Shown here in pieces: positions 18,581 to 26,749 of a DNA stretch of 64,000 nucleotides; the first letter of the stretch is position 1, and each line of letters starts with the position of its first letter. Position numbers and translations under genes: made by a program. The stretch comes from Gammaproteobacteria bacterium. GTDB taxonomy: Bacteria; Pseudomonadota; Gammaproteobacteria; Steroidobacterales; GCA-2729495. The DNA lies in contig RFHQ01000003.1 in assembly GCA_003695765.1 (NCBI GenBank), positions 1-64,000 on the forward strand. The letters run 5' to 3'. Below the pieces are notes generated by a model. It saw only the letters and a list, made by a program, of their open reading frames with translations. It had not been told where the DNA came from and ran no database searches.

Positions 18581-19320
18581 GTCGTTCTCCGGACTTCGAA
18601 GTCACAGATCAATGGCAGGTGATCGGAATAGCTGACGCGCGGAATCTCGAAGTGCGTCACCTCGATACCGCTGCCGTACAGGATGAAATCCAGTTCCATG
18701 CGCGGTGCATGGCTGGGATAGGAGGGGAGGCTATCACGGTTGGCGCTTCTTAGCCCGGCGGCTTCCTTGAACAGGAAGATCTCGTTCTCCCCCCAGAAGG
18801 TGTTGAAGTCGCCGGCGACGATCACCGGCTTGCGCGCAGCCTTGACCAGTTCATAGAGATGACGGAGCTGAAAATGCCGGTGCCGGTACTTCAGCGACAG
18901 GTGGACCAGGAACACGGCCACATCCTCGAGCTCCAGCTCGATGATCAGCCGCTTGATGCCCTGCTCGAAATAGTGGAAACGTTCGCCCTTCACGGTCGGG
19001 GCCGCCAGAAAGGCATTGGCCTGCTTGCGGAGAATCGGCAGGTACTGATTGACCGACTCGCCGCCGTACTTGCATTCGTAGGACGAGAAATGGCCGAGCG
19101 CGGCGGCGATCTTCTCCGCCTGGTTGACCCGCCCGGTGCGCAGCGAGCCGGTGTCGACTTCGATCAGGCCGACGATATCGGGATGCCGGGCCTTGATGAA
19201 GGCGATGATCTCGTCCAGCACGCCGGGATTCCCGAACAGGTAGCCCGCACCGGGCACCGGCACGTGCGAGGGAACCCCGGTGCCGAGACCATAGCGGATG
19301 TTGTAGACCAGCAGGCGCAC
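18577..19320 (-). CDS. Endonuclease/exonuclease/phosphatase family protein
   Basis: 247 residues. EEP-fold motifs in order: LVYNIRYG at the N-terminus, DIVGLIEVDTGS (metal-binding Glu), VFLVHLSLKYRHR, VIVAGDFNTFWGENE, and the C-terminal SDHLPLICDFEV. These residues coordinate the metal for phosphodiester or phosphoester cleavage; the natural substrate cannot be told from sequence. The GTG start lies 6 bases after a TACACT box, so the transcript may be leaderless. Translationally coupled to the FadJ-like gene. Confidence 0.88.
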   Translation of the reverse strand: MRLLVYNIRYGLGTGVPSHVPVPGAGYLFGNPGVLDEIIAFIKARHPDIVGLIEVDTGSLRTGRVNQAEKIAAALGHFSSYECKYGGESVNQYLPILRKQANAFLAAPTVKGERFHYFEQGIKRLIIELELEDVAVFLVHLSLKYRHRHFQLRHLYELVKAARKPVIVAGDFNTFWGENEIFLFKEAAGLRSANRDSLPSYPSHAPRMELDFILYGSGIEVTHFEIPRVSYSDHLPLICDFEVRRTT

Positions 19321-19483
19321 TGGACAAGTGTACCGCGTCCAGCCCGCGGGCCGCGGCCGGCCGGGGTGGGACGGCGGCCCTTTTGCGGGCGGCCCGGAAT
19401 GTGCTATTACCGTGGGCCGGTGTTGTTGTCACGCGCCTGGTCCGGCAGGCCGGGCGCCAGCTGCCAGCCGGCGGGAGAGGCCG

Positions 19484-19942
19484 ATGTCCGAAAAGGATCC
19501 GATCCGGATATTCGTCGCGCACCTGTTCGACGAGGATGCGGACTACTCGCGGCTGTTCGAGTACCTCGAGAGCCGGGACAATTTCTTCTACGTCAACACC
19601 TCAAGGCCGGACGACATGCCGGCCGGCGGCGGGGAGGCGATCCGCGACACACTGCGCAAGCAGATCAATGCGGCGGAGATCGTCATCGTCCCGGTCGCTA
19701 CTCACAATCGAAATCCGGAACTGGTCGATTTCCAGATGGATCTCGCCGAATCCTTGAACAAGCCGCTGCTCGGCATCCGCTCCTTCGGCGGCACCGTGAT
19801 GCTGAGCAAGGAGCTGTTGCAGCGCTGCGCCGATGTCGTCGAGTGGAACGACCGCGTGATCACCGACGCGATCCGCAAGCTGGCCCGCAACGAGGACACC
19901 TCGCAATGGGAGGTCATCGACTTCGATCCGGACCTGCTGTAG
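19484..19942 (+). CDS. Stand-alone TIR-like (MTH538/ThsB-type) domain protein
   Basis: 152 residues, start set by a strong GGAGAGG ribosome binding site 3 bases before ATG 19484. IRIFVAHLFDEDADYSRLFEYLE at the N-terminus is the beta1-alpha1 of the TIR-like family PF08937, followed by NAAEIVIVPV and LNKPLLGIRSFGG. The position that usually holds the catalytic Glu of NAD-cleaving TIR proteins appears to be Gln84 (VDFQMDLAE), by my manual alignment. No Thoeris partner, ATPase or sirtuin effector is next to it. Function unknown. Confidence 0.75.
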   Translation: MSEKDPIRIFVAHLFDEDADYSRLFEYLESRDNFFYVNTSRPDDMPAGGGEAIRDTLRKQINAAEIVIVPVATHNRNPELVDFQMDLAESLNKPLLGIRSFGGTVMLSKELLQRCADVVEWNDRVITDAIRKLARNEDTSQWEVIDFDPDLL

Positions 19943-19970
19943 GCGACTTGTTGGCCATCCCGGCCTGACG

Positions 19971-19976
19971 TAGAAT
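19971..19976 (+). promoter_or_regulatory. -10-like box upstream of the ferredoxin-NADP reductase gene
   Basis: TAGAAT followed by CGCGGCC, 67 bases before the start. The same TAGAATCGC form appears upstream of several other genes in the window. Confidence 0.35.
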
Positions 19977-20042
19977 CGCGGCCCCGTTGCAGCATCCCCC
20001 GCCTGGCGGCCGGCGAGCACCGGTGCGCCCGGCCACATTTGC

Positions 20043-21083
20043 ATGACCATCAAGACAGATGCGCTGATCATTGGCGCCGGCCCCTGCGGGCTGTTCCAGA
20101 TCTTCGAACTGGGCCTGCTGGGTATCAAGGCTCATATCGTCGACAGCCTCAATCACCCGGGTGGGCAGTGCACCGAGCTCTACCCGGACAAGCCGATCTA
20201 CGATATTCCGGCGGTCCCGGTCTGCACCGGTCAGGAATTGACCGAAGCGCTGCTGAAACAGATCGAACCCTTCCATGCCACTTTTCATCTCGGCGAGCAG
20301 GTCACGGTCGTGCGTCCGGAAGAGGACGGCTTCTACGTCGAGACCAGCGCGGGCACGAAATTCCATGCGAAGACCGTGTTCATCGCAGCCGGGGTCGGTT
20401 CCTTCACCCCGCGCAAGCTGCGTTTCCCCGAGGCCGAAGCGCTGGAAGGCAAGCAGCTGCATTACCGGGTCAATGACCCGCAGCAGTTTGCCGGCCAGCG
20501 GCTGGTCGTGCTCGGCGGCGGCGATTCGGCCCTCGACTGGGCCGTGGAACTGGCGCCGAAGGCGGCGAGCCTGACCCTGGTACACCGTCGCGACGAGTTC
20601 CGCGGCGCCGAAGCGACGGCGAACAAGCTGCGGGAGCTGGCGGCACAGGGCCGGGCCGAAATCGTGCTGAACGCCAATGCCGCAGGGCTGGAACTGGACG
20701 AGAACGGTCGCCTGGTCGCGGTCACGATCCGCGACAATAGCGATGGCGAGACCCGGCGCATCGAGGCCGATCAGCTGCTGGTCTTCTTCGGCCTGTCCCC
20801 GAAGCTCGGGCCGATCGCCGACTGGGGGCTGGACCTGAATCGCAAGACGATCAACGTCGACACGGCAACGTTCCAGACGAATATTCCCGGGATCTTCGCG
20901 ATCGGCGACATCGCCGACTATCCGGGCAAGAAGAAGCTGATCCTCAGCGGCTTCCACGAAGCCGCGCTTGCGGCCTTTGCCGCGAAGGCCATCATCGAGC
21001 CGGGCAAGAAAGTGCCGTTGCAATACACGACGACCAGTCCGATCATGCACAAGCGGCTCGGGGTCGAAGAAAGCGAAGACTGA
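20043..21083 (+). CDS. Thioredoxin reductase-like ferredoxin--NADP(+) reductase
   Basis: 346 residues. FAD-binding [14 protein letters not shown] near residues 11-24, NADP-binding [15 protein letters not shown] near 160, and C-terminal FAD motif [14 protein letters not shown] with a GFHEAALAA helix. The redox CxxC of true thioredoxin reductases is absent, matching the TrxR-like ferredoxin-NADP reductases (YumC type). It passes electrons between NADPH and ferredoxin or flavodoxin. Confidence 0.92.
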   Translation: MTIKTDALIIGAGPCGLFQIFELGLLGIKAHIVDSLNHPGGQCTELYPDKPIYDIPAVPVCTGQELTEALLKQIEPFHATFHLGEQVTVVRPEEDGFYVETSAGTKFHAKTVFIAAGVGSFTPRKLRFPEAEALEGKQLHYRVNDPQQFAGQRLVVLGGGDSALDWAVELAPKAASLTLVHRRDEFRGAEATANKLRELAAQGRAEIVLNANAAGLELDENGRLVAVTIRDNSDGETRRIEADQLLVFFGLSPKLGPIADWGLDLNRKTINVDTATFQTNIPGIFAIGDIADYPGKKKLILSGFHEAALAAFAAKAIIEPGKKVPLQYTTTSPIMHKRLGVEESED

Positions 21084-21109
21084 ATCCGCTGGTCCCGGCC
21101 GCGCTCAGC

Positions 21110-22036
21110 ATGCCGCAGCGAGCAGCCCCGAGCATCGTGATCGCCCACCGCGGCGCCAGCGCCTATCTGCCGGAGCACAGCCTGGCCGGCAAGGCGATGG
21201 CGCACGCACAGGGAGCCGATTATCTGGAACAGGACGTCGTGGCGACAGGCGATGGCGTGCCGATCGTCTTCCATGACCTGTACCTCGATGCCCTGACCGA
21301 CGTCGCCAGTCGTTTCCCCGGCCGCGCGCGTGCCGACGGCCACTACTACTGTGTGGATTTCGAGCTGGAAGAGATTCGCAGCCTGGGGCTGCACGAGCGG
21401 ATCGACCCGGCCAGCGGCCGGCCTCGCTTTCCCGGCCGATTTCCGCCCGAGGCCGCCCGTTTCCGGATCCCGACACTGGCGGAAGAACTGGCCTTCATTC
21501 GCGGCCTGAATCACTCGACCGGCCGCGAGGCCGGCATCTACCCGGAGCTCAAGGCGCCCGCCTGGCATCGCCAGCAGGGGATCGAGCTGGCGCCGCTGGT
21601 GCTGGCCGAACTCGATGCCGCCGGTTACCTTGCGCCGGGCCAGAAGGTCTTTCTGCAGTGTTTCGACGCCGATGAACTGCGCCGGCTGCGCCCGGCGCTG
21701 CCGGCCGGCCTGCCGCTGATCCAGCTGCTGGACCGTCAGGCGTTGCGGTCGCTGGACCTGCAAGCCATCGCGGCCTATGCCCAGGGCATCGGCCCGCCAT
21801 TGACGGCTCTGGCGGACTTTGGTGCCCGCCCGCCGCGCGCAACCGGCCTGCGCGCCGCCGCCGCCGCCGCGGGCCTGGCGGTCCATGCCTGGACGGTGCG
21901 TTGCGATGCCTTGCCCGAGGGGGCAGGGAATCTCGATGCGCTGTTGCGCATGCTCTGCGGGCGCTTGCGCGTCGAGGGGCTGTTCACCGACTTCCCCGAC
22001 CGGGTGCGTGACTGGCTGGCGCAAGAACCCGGCTGA
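21110..22036 (+). CDS. glpQ: Glycerophosphodiester phosphodiesterase
   Basis: 308 residues. GDPD motifs IAHRGASAYLPEHS (catalytic His), ADYLEQDVVATGDGVPIVFHD, and YPELKAP, with a C-terminal WTVR segment and GLFTDFPD. The long insertion after the second His (LTDVASRFPGRARADGHYY) is typical of GlpQ rather than UgpQ. It has no signal peptide at the chosen start, unlike periplasmic GlpQ. It hydrolyses glycerophosphodiesters to glycerol 3-phosphate and alcohol. Convergent with the ion channel gene, with a 1-base gap. Confidence 0.9.
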   Translation: MPQRAAPSIVIAHRGASAYLPEHSLAGKAMAHAQGADYLEQDVVATGDGVPIVFHDLYLDALTDVASRFPGRARADGHYYCVDFELEEIRSLGLHERIDPASGRPRFPGRFPPEAARFRIPTLAEELAFIRGLNHSTGREAGIYPELKAPAWHRQQGIELAPLVLAELDAAGYLAPGQKVFLQCFDADELRRLRPALPAGLPLIQLLDRQALRSLDLQAIAAYAQGIGPPLTALADFGARPPRATGLRAAAAAAGLAVHAWTVRCDALPEGAGNLDALLRMLCGRLRVEGLFTDFPDRVRDWLAQEPG

Positions 22037-22037
22037 G

Positions 22038-22502
22038 TCAGCCGCGGCCCCAGTGCCGCTGCATCTCGAGGAAGGTGAAGGAAGCCGACCAGGTGATCAG
22101 CACCAGCCCGCACAGGGATTCGCTGCCGGTCAGCGCCCGGATCGGCCCGCTGGGCACGATGTCGCCGAAGCCCAGCGTCGTGTAGACGGTCGCCGAATAA
22201 TAGACATAGTCGAACAGCTGCATCGGCTGCTCGACCAGCAGATCGCCGTAACCGAAATGCAGCAGGCTGCCGAAGCGCTCCACGCCGAGCATCAGTCCGT
22301 AGCCGAGCGCAAACAGCAGGATCTCGATCACGTGCAGCGCCAGCAGGGCGAGAATCAGGCCGGCGACCCGCAGGCGCTCGTTGAAGGGTTTGCCGGCCAG
22401 CCAGCCGCTCAGCAGGCGCAGGCCTTCGTAGTGAAAGGTGACGCAGAGGATCACGATCAGCAGCGCGGCGGCGACCACGGTCAGTTCGTTGGTGCTGGGC
22501 AT
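22038..22502 (-). CDS. Small two-helix potassium channel family protein
   Basis: 154 residues with an N-terminal helix, two or three further hydrophobic helices and a pore loop TVYTTLGFGDI. The selectivity filter TLGFGD is a variant of the K+ channel TVGYGD. The short C-terminal tail lacks an RCK domain, so it is an Ion_trans_2-type pore without its own ligand domain. Selectivity is inferred from the filter only. Confidence 0.85.
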   Translation of the reverse strand: MPSTNELTVVAAALLIVILCVTFHYEGLRLLSGWLAGKPFNERLRVAGLILALLALHVIEILLFALGYGLMLGVERFGSLLHFGYGDLLVEQPMQLFDYVYYSATVYTTLGFGDIVPSGPIRALTGSESLCGLVLITWSASFTFLEMQRHWGRG

Positions 22503-22593
22503 ACCCTTGGCGACGGCGGCTTCGACAGCGGCGATCTTAATGCCGTCGCCGACAGGCGGTCGAGGGTCGCTTCCGATGGCCGGAGGTCGCCGC

Positions 22594-22599
22594 TAGAAT
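22594..22599 (+). promoter_or_regulatory. -10-like box immediately upstream of the outer-membrane protein start
   Basis: TAGAAT with only 8 bases to the ATG at 22608, so a transcript from here would be leaderless or nearly so. Confidence 0.3.
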
Positions 22600-22607
22600 G
22601 CGCTGCC

Positions 22608-23357
22608 ATGCGCCGCCAAGCATCGCCATTCGCGGGTGCCGTGCTGCTCGCGACCCTGGCCGGCGCGGCGCTGGCCGGCCCGCCGCTGACCACCGAGGAT
22701 CCCGGCGTGCTCGCGCCGGGTGAGCTGGAGCTGATCGTCGCCGCGACGGTGACGGGGGACGCGGCCGGCCGGACCTGGGAATTCCCGGTGCTGGACCTGT
22801 CCCTGGGGCTGCTGGACGATTTGCAGGTCTCTGCGGCGGTGCCCTACGTCACCGTGGACCCGGACGGCGGGCCGAGCGATGGCGATGTCGGCAACCCGCA
22901 GTTGGGCATCAAGTGGCGCTTCGTGAACAACCAGCGCCTGCAGCTGGCCTTCGCGCCGCTGTATGCGTTCGGCGTCAGCGTGACCAAGGAACTCGGGGGC
23001 ATCGGCGACAGCCGCGACGTGCTGTTCCTGCCGCTGACCGGCGAGCTGGCGCTGGGCGGTGACTGGACGCTGACCGCCGATGCCGGGTACGGCATCGTCC
23101 GGGGCGGCAGGGACTCGCTCGGCTACGGCGCCTATCTCGGCCGGCCGCTGGGCTCCCGCGCCAATCTCTACCTCGAATTGCACGGCTCGGCCGACAAAGA
23201 CTTCCGCCGCGATTTCATGAATTTCCATCTCGGCTTCGACTTCGAGCTGGCTGCGGGTCTCAGCCTGCTGTTCGCAGGCGGCGCCGGCCTGTGGGCGCCG
23301 GGCGGTGAAGAGGCCGCCGACTACGACTTCTACCTCGGCCTGCAGTTGGTCCGCTGA
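22608..23357 (+). CDS. Exported beta-barrel outer-membrane protein
   Basis: 249 residues. Signal peptide about 1-23 (cleavage near ALAGPP), then alternating hydrophobic/polar beta strands with frequent aromatic termini, ending in LGLQLVR without the usual terminal Phe. TTEDPGVLAPGELEL and IKWRFVNNQRLQLAF resemble the transporter/MetA-pathway-like barrel proteins found with other exported components. No specific function can be assigned. It sits 52 bases upstream of the BNR gene and divergent from the K+ channel. Confidence 0.7.
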   Translation: MRRQASPFAGAVLLATLAGAALAGPPLTTEDPGVLAPGELELIVAATVTGDAAGRTWEFPVLDLSLGLLDDLQVSAAVPYVTVDPDGGPSDGDVGNPQLGIKWRFVNNQRLQLAFAPLYAFGVSVTKELGGIGDSRDVLFLPLTGELALGGDWTLTADAGYGIVRGGRDSLGYGAYLGRPLGSRANLYLELHGSADKDFRRDFMNFHLGFDFELAAGLSLLFAGGAGLWAPGGEEAADYDFYLGLQLVR

Positions 23358-23361
23358 GGTG

Positions 23362-23367
23362 TAGAAT
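23362..23367 (+). promoter_or_regulatory. -10-like box upstream of the BNR gene
   Basis: TAGAAT followed by CGCC, 43 bases before the ATG. It matches the repeated TAGAATCGC form. Confidence 0.35.
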
Positions 23368-23409
23368 CGCCTGACAGGGCGCGCCAGAACCGCCGCCGGG
23401 GAGTACGCC

Positions 23410-24756
23410 ATGTCCAGCCGCCGTCGCCGCTACCCGCCTGTCCTGCTGCTGCTGTGCGGATTGCTGGCCGCCCTGCCGGCCGCGGCCGGCACGCTGAGCT
23501 ATCAGCGGCTCAGTGAGGCCGGGCGTCGTGCGCTGAGCCCGGAGATCGCGGTCGGGCCAGACGGCGCGATCAACGTGATCTGGCTGGACAAGGGCCTGGC
23601 GGCCGACCGCCCGGCGCCGAAACGGCACCGGCCCGGCGAGCACAGCCATCGCTCGATGACGGACCTGTATTTCAGTCGCTCCGAGGACGGCGGGCGCAGC
23701 TGGTCGGCGCCGCGGCGGGTCAACCGCCAGCCGGGCGAGGTCTGGGGCTTCGCCGTCAGCAAGCCGCGGATCGCAGTCGGACCGTCGGGAACGATTCATG
23801 TCTTTTATCCGGCCAACGACCGTTCGCCGGCCACCGGTCTCGATGTGGTCTCCGCCCGGTATACGCGGTCGACCGACCGGGGCCGGAGCTTCTCGCAGCC
23901 GCTCACGATCAACCGGCCGGCGGATTTCGACAAGACGGGCCTGCTCGGGGAGGGGCTGTCGGCGACCTTTTCCTTCGGCACGATGGACGTCGGCCCGGAC
24001 GGCACCGTATACACGGCCTGGCAGGACATCGGCGGCATGCGCGACAACGCCGACGGCGCCGCGGCGGCGATGGCGATCTCGCGCGACGACGGCCGCAGCT
24101 TCGAGGCGCCCCGGACCGTGATCGAGAGCGGCCGGGTCTGCCCTTGCTGCCAGCTGACGCTGGCCTTCGGCGCCGACGAAGTCCTGCTGGGCTACCGTCG
24201 GATCTATCCGGACGGGCGGGACAGCACGCTCGCGATCTCCCGCGACGGCGGTCGCCGCTTTTCGCTGGAGCGCCGCCTGCCAATGGGTCACTGGCAGATC
24301 GACGGCTGCCCGCTGAAACCGACCGAGGCCGCCAGCGACGGGCCCCGGGTCTACGCCGCCGCCTACACGGGCGGCGAGGACCCGCCAGGCGTCTATTTCA
24401 CCTGGTCGGCCGACGGCGGGGAAACCTTCGCGCCGGCCGTGCCGGTCCATCCCGGCGCCGCCTATTCGGATGCCCCGCAGCTGGCCGTGGTCGGCGAAGG
24501 GCGGGTGCGGATCGTCTGGCAGGCGAAGCAGGACGGGCCGCGCCGCCTGTACTTCGCTGGGTCCAACGACGGCGGCCGGACCCTGTCAGCGCCGCAGGAA
24601 CTGCCGGCGCCGCCGGGCAGTGCCGCGTATCCGGCCGTGGCCGCCGGTCCCGGGGGCTTGGTATACGTTGCATGGCAGCAGGCCGGCGAACAAGTCTACG
24701 TCGGTCGGATCCCGGCTGCAGCGCCCGCAGTCGCCCGGACCGCTCGCGGCGACTGA
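23410..24756 (+). CDS. Exported BNR/Asp-box beta-propeller (sialidase-like) protein
   Basis: 448 residues with a signal peptide (about 1-26, ending AAAG). Asp-boxes recur: SEDGGRSW at 91, STDRGRSF at 154, SRDDGRSF at 224, SRDGGRRF at 277, then SADGGETF and SNDGGRTL. This predicts a six-bladed propeller. It lacks the sialidase Arg-triad context I would expect (no FRIP motif), so enzyme activity is unsupported. A CPCC motif (244-247) and a later GCP (Cys300) form an unusual Cys cluster that could bind metal or form disulfides. Probably co-transcribed with the barrel gene upstream. Confidence 0.75.
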   Translation: MSSRRRRYPPVLLLLCGLLAALPAAAGTLSYQRLSEAGRRALSPEIAVGPDGAINVIWLDKGLAADRPAPKRHRPGEHSHRSMTDLYFSRSEDGGRSWSAPRRVNRQPGEVWGFAVSKPRIAVGPSGTIHVFYPANDRSPATGLDVVSARYTRSTDRGRSFSQPLTINRPADFDKTGLLGEGLSATFSFGTMDVGPDGTVYTAWQDIGGMRDNADGAAAAMAISRDDGRSFEAPRTVIESGRVCPCCQLTLAFGADEVLLGYRRIYPDGRDSTLAISRDGGRRFSLERRLPMGHWQIDGCPLKPTEAASDGPRVYAAAYTGGEDPPGVYFTWSADGGETFAPAVPVHPGAAYSDAPQLAVVGEGRVRIVWQAKQDGPRRLYFAGSNDGGRTLSAPQELPAPPGSAAYPAVAAGPGGLVYVAWQQAGEQVYVGRIPAAAPAVARTARGD

Positions 24757-25015
24757 GCGGCCGCGCCCGAGAGCCGTCCGCTAAGACGCCTGAAAAAAGT
24801 CCGACAAGCTCCTGTTAAGAAACAGGTTTCTATAGCTTCCCATGGGGATGCCAGGCGACGCCCGGCGGCGGACGCGTTGGCCAAGGTGCCGGGAGCCGCG
24901 GCCGCGGTCGCCGATGTAACGGGGTCCGGCGCGACGCGGCAAAGCACTCGAATGGAAGGCGCATAATGTATATTATGTTAAATAATCCCGGTCGCCGCCG
25001 GCCGTGGTCCCTTGC
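24757..25015. other. Convergent intergenic region with two inverted repeats
   Basis: About 260 bases between the 3' ends of the BNR gene and the malic enzyme gene. It holds a hairpin CCTGTT-AAGA-AACAGG near 24813-24828 followed by TTTCT, which could act as a weak terminator for the plus strand. An AT-rich repeat CATAAT-GTAT-ATTATG lies at 24962-24977. No convincing gene or known riboswitch was recognised. Confidence 0.4.
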
Positions 25016-26749
25016 TCAGTCCCTGCTCGCCGGGTCCGCCGCTACGTAGACCGGATAGACTGGCTCCCATTGGGCCGCGTCCAAGGCGGCATCGACAGGC
25101 ACCTCGTCGTTCCGACGCGTCAGGCCCAGCGACCGGGCGCGTTCGAGCACGGCGCGGGCCACGGCCCGGGCCACGTCCGGCATGCGTTGGATGCCCGGGT
25201 ACAGCAAGCCGCGCTGCAATTCCTGCGGCGTGACAGCCCCCGCCAACGCTTCGGCCGCAGCAAAGAACAATTCGTCGCTGACACAGCCGATGGCGCCGAC
25301 CAGCACGGCGAGGCCTACGCCGGGAAAGATGAAGGCGTTGTTGCCCTGGCCGATGGCAATCTCCCGGTCCCTCCAGCGCACGCTCGGGAACGGACTGCCG
25401 GCGCTGACCAGCGCGCGTCCGTCGGTCCAGGCGATCAGGTCTTCGGGCTGGGCCTCGGCCAGGGCCGACGGATTCGACAACGGCATGATCACCGGCCGCT
25501 CGGTCCGGGCCGCCAGATCGCGCACGATCGCCTCGCTGAAGGCGCCGGGCTGGCCCGAGGTGCCGATCAGCACCGTTGGCTGGAATTGCCGGACGACGGT
25601 CGCAAGGTCGCTGCCGGCGGCCAGCCCATATTGCGCTGCAACATCCGGGTCCCAGGCGAGTTCACGCTTGTAGCCATCGCGCAGCTCGCTGCCGGCGACC
25701 AGCAGCCCCCGGCTATCCATCGCCGCGATCGCATGACGCGCATCGCGTTCGGCGACGCCGCGAGCCTTGAGCCCGGCGCGCAGCTGCCGCGCGATGCCGA
25801 GTCCGGCCGCGCCGGCCCCGAGGATCACGATGCGCTCGGCCGCCAGACTGCGCCCGTGCACGCGCGCAGCGGACAGAATCCCGGCCAGTGCCATCGCACC
25901 GGTGCCCTGGATGTCGTCGTTGAAAGACGGCAGGCGATCGGCGTAGCGATCCAGCACGTGCAGCGCATTGTCCTTGCGGAAGTCCTCCCACTGGATCATC
26001 GCGGCCGGAAAACACTCGGCGACCGCAGCCACGAATTCGTCCAGCAACGCCAGGTAGGCGTCGCCGCGCAGGCGCGGCTGTGGCCATCCCAGGTAGGCCG
26101 GATCCGAGCGCAGGCCTTCGTTGTCGGTGCCGACGTCGAGGCTCACCGGCAGCACCTGAGCCGGGTCGATGCCAGCGCCGGCGGTGTACAGGGCCAGCTT
26201 GCCGATCGCGATCGCCATGCCGCCGGCGCCCTGGTCGCCGATGCCGAGGATCGACTCGTTGTCGGTGACCACGAGCAGGCGCACGTCCCGGCCACGGGCC
26301 CAGTTGCGCAGCACCTGCGGGATCCGGCCGCGCATGTCGGGCGTGATCCACAGTCCCCGGCCGCGCTGGAAGACGTGGCTGAAGCGCTGAGTCGCGAGGC
26401 CAACCGTCGGCGTGTAGACGATCGGCATCAGTTCGACCAGGTGGTCGCGCAGCAGCCGGAAGTACAGGTGCTCGTTACGGTCCTGCAGCGAGGCCAGGAA
26501 CACATATTTCTTCAGCGGATCCGAGTAGGCGCCGCAATTGCGCCAGGTGCGCGCCGCCTGCTGCTCCATGCTGATCGGCCGGTGCGGCAGCAGCCCCTCG
26601 AGTCCGAAGGCCTGGCGCTCTTCTGCGGTGAACGCAGAGCCCTTGTTCAGCAGCGGGTCGTGCAGCAGGTCCCGACCGCGCAGCCGCACTTCGACGATGC
26701 GCCGCCGGCTGCGCCGGTTGCCGGAATGCTGTTTTTCACGGACCGTCAC
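25016..26749 (-). CDS. maeA: NAD-dependent malic enzyme
   Basis: 577 residues from a GTG at 26749 that overlaps ccmI by 14 bases; a longer frame to 26788 is possible. Signatures: DPLLNKGSAFT, MPIVYTPTVGLA, the acidic SFNDDIQGTGAMAL, NAD site VILGAGAAGLGIARQL, and PLSNPSALAEA. It decarboxylates malate to pyruvate with reduction of NAD. Placement at the end of the ccm operon is not the norm for this gene. The start codon is the least certain part. Confidence 0.88.
   Translation of the reverse strand: MTVREKQHSGNRRSRRRIVEVRLRGRDLLHDPLLNKGSAFTAEERQAFGLEGLLPHRPISMEQQAARTWRNCGAYSDPLKKYVFLASLQDRNEHLYFRLLRDHLVELMPIVYTPTVGLATQRFSHVFQRGRGLWITPDMRGRIPQVLRNWARGRDVRLLVVTDNESILGIGDQGAGGMAIAIGKLALYTAGAGIDPAQVLPVSLDVGTDNEGLRSDPAYLGWPQPRLRGDAYLALLDEFVAAVAECFPAAMIQWEDFRKDNALHVLDRYADRLPSFNDDIQGTGAMALAGILSAARVHGRSLAAERIVILGAGAAGLGIARQLRAGLKARGVAERDARHAIAAMDSRGLLVAGSELRDGYKRELAWDPDVAAQYGLAAGSDLATVVRQFQPTVLIGTSGQPGAFSEAIVRDLAARTERPVIMPLSNPSALAEAQPEDLIAWTDGRALVSAGSPFPSVRWRDREIAIGQGNNAFIFPGVGLAVLVGAIGCVSDELFFAAAEALAGAVTPQELQRGLLYPGIQRMPDVARAVARAVLERARSLGLTRRNDEVPVDAALDAAQWEPVYPVYVAADPASRD

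Noticed and set aside
19484-19942. Thoeris defence system
   Set aside because: Only a TIR-like gene is present; no ThsA-type NAD-binding/effector gene adjoins it.
24696-24947. 83-residue minus-strand frame in the BNR 3' end and gap
   Set aside because: Overlaps the BNR gene on the opposite strand and shows no recognised domain or ribosome binding site.
24757-24960. Possible riboswitch or leader RNA between the BNR gene and maeA
   Set aside because: Compared by eye with the c-di-GMP class I core and nothing else fits; both flanking genes point toward the gap, so there is no downstream gene to control.
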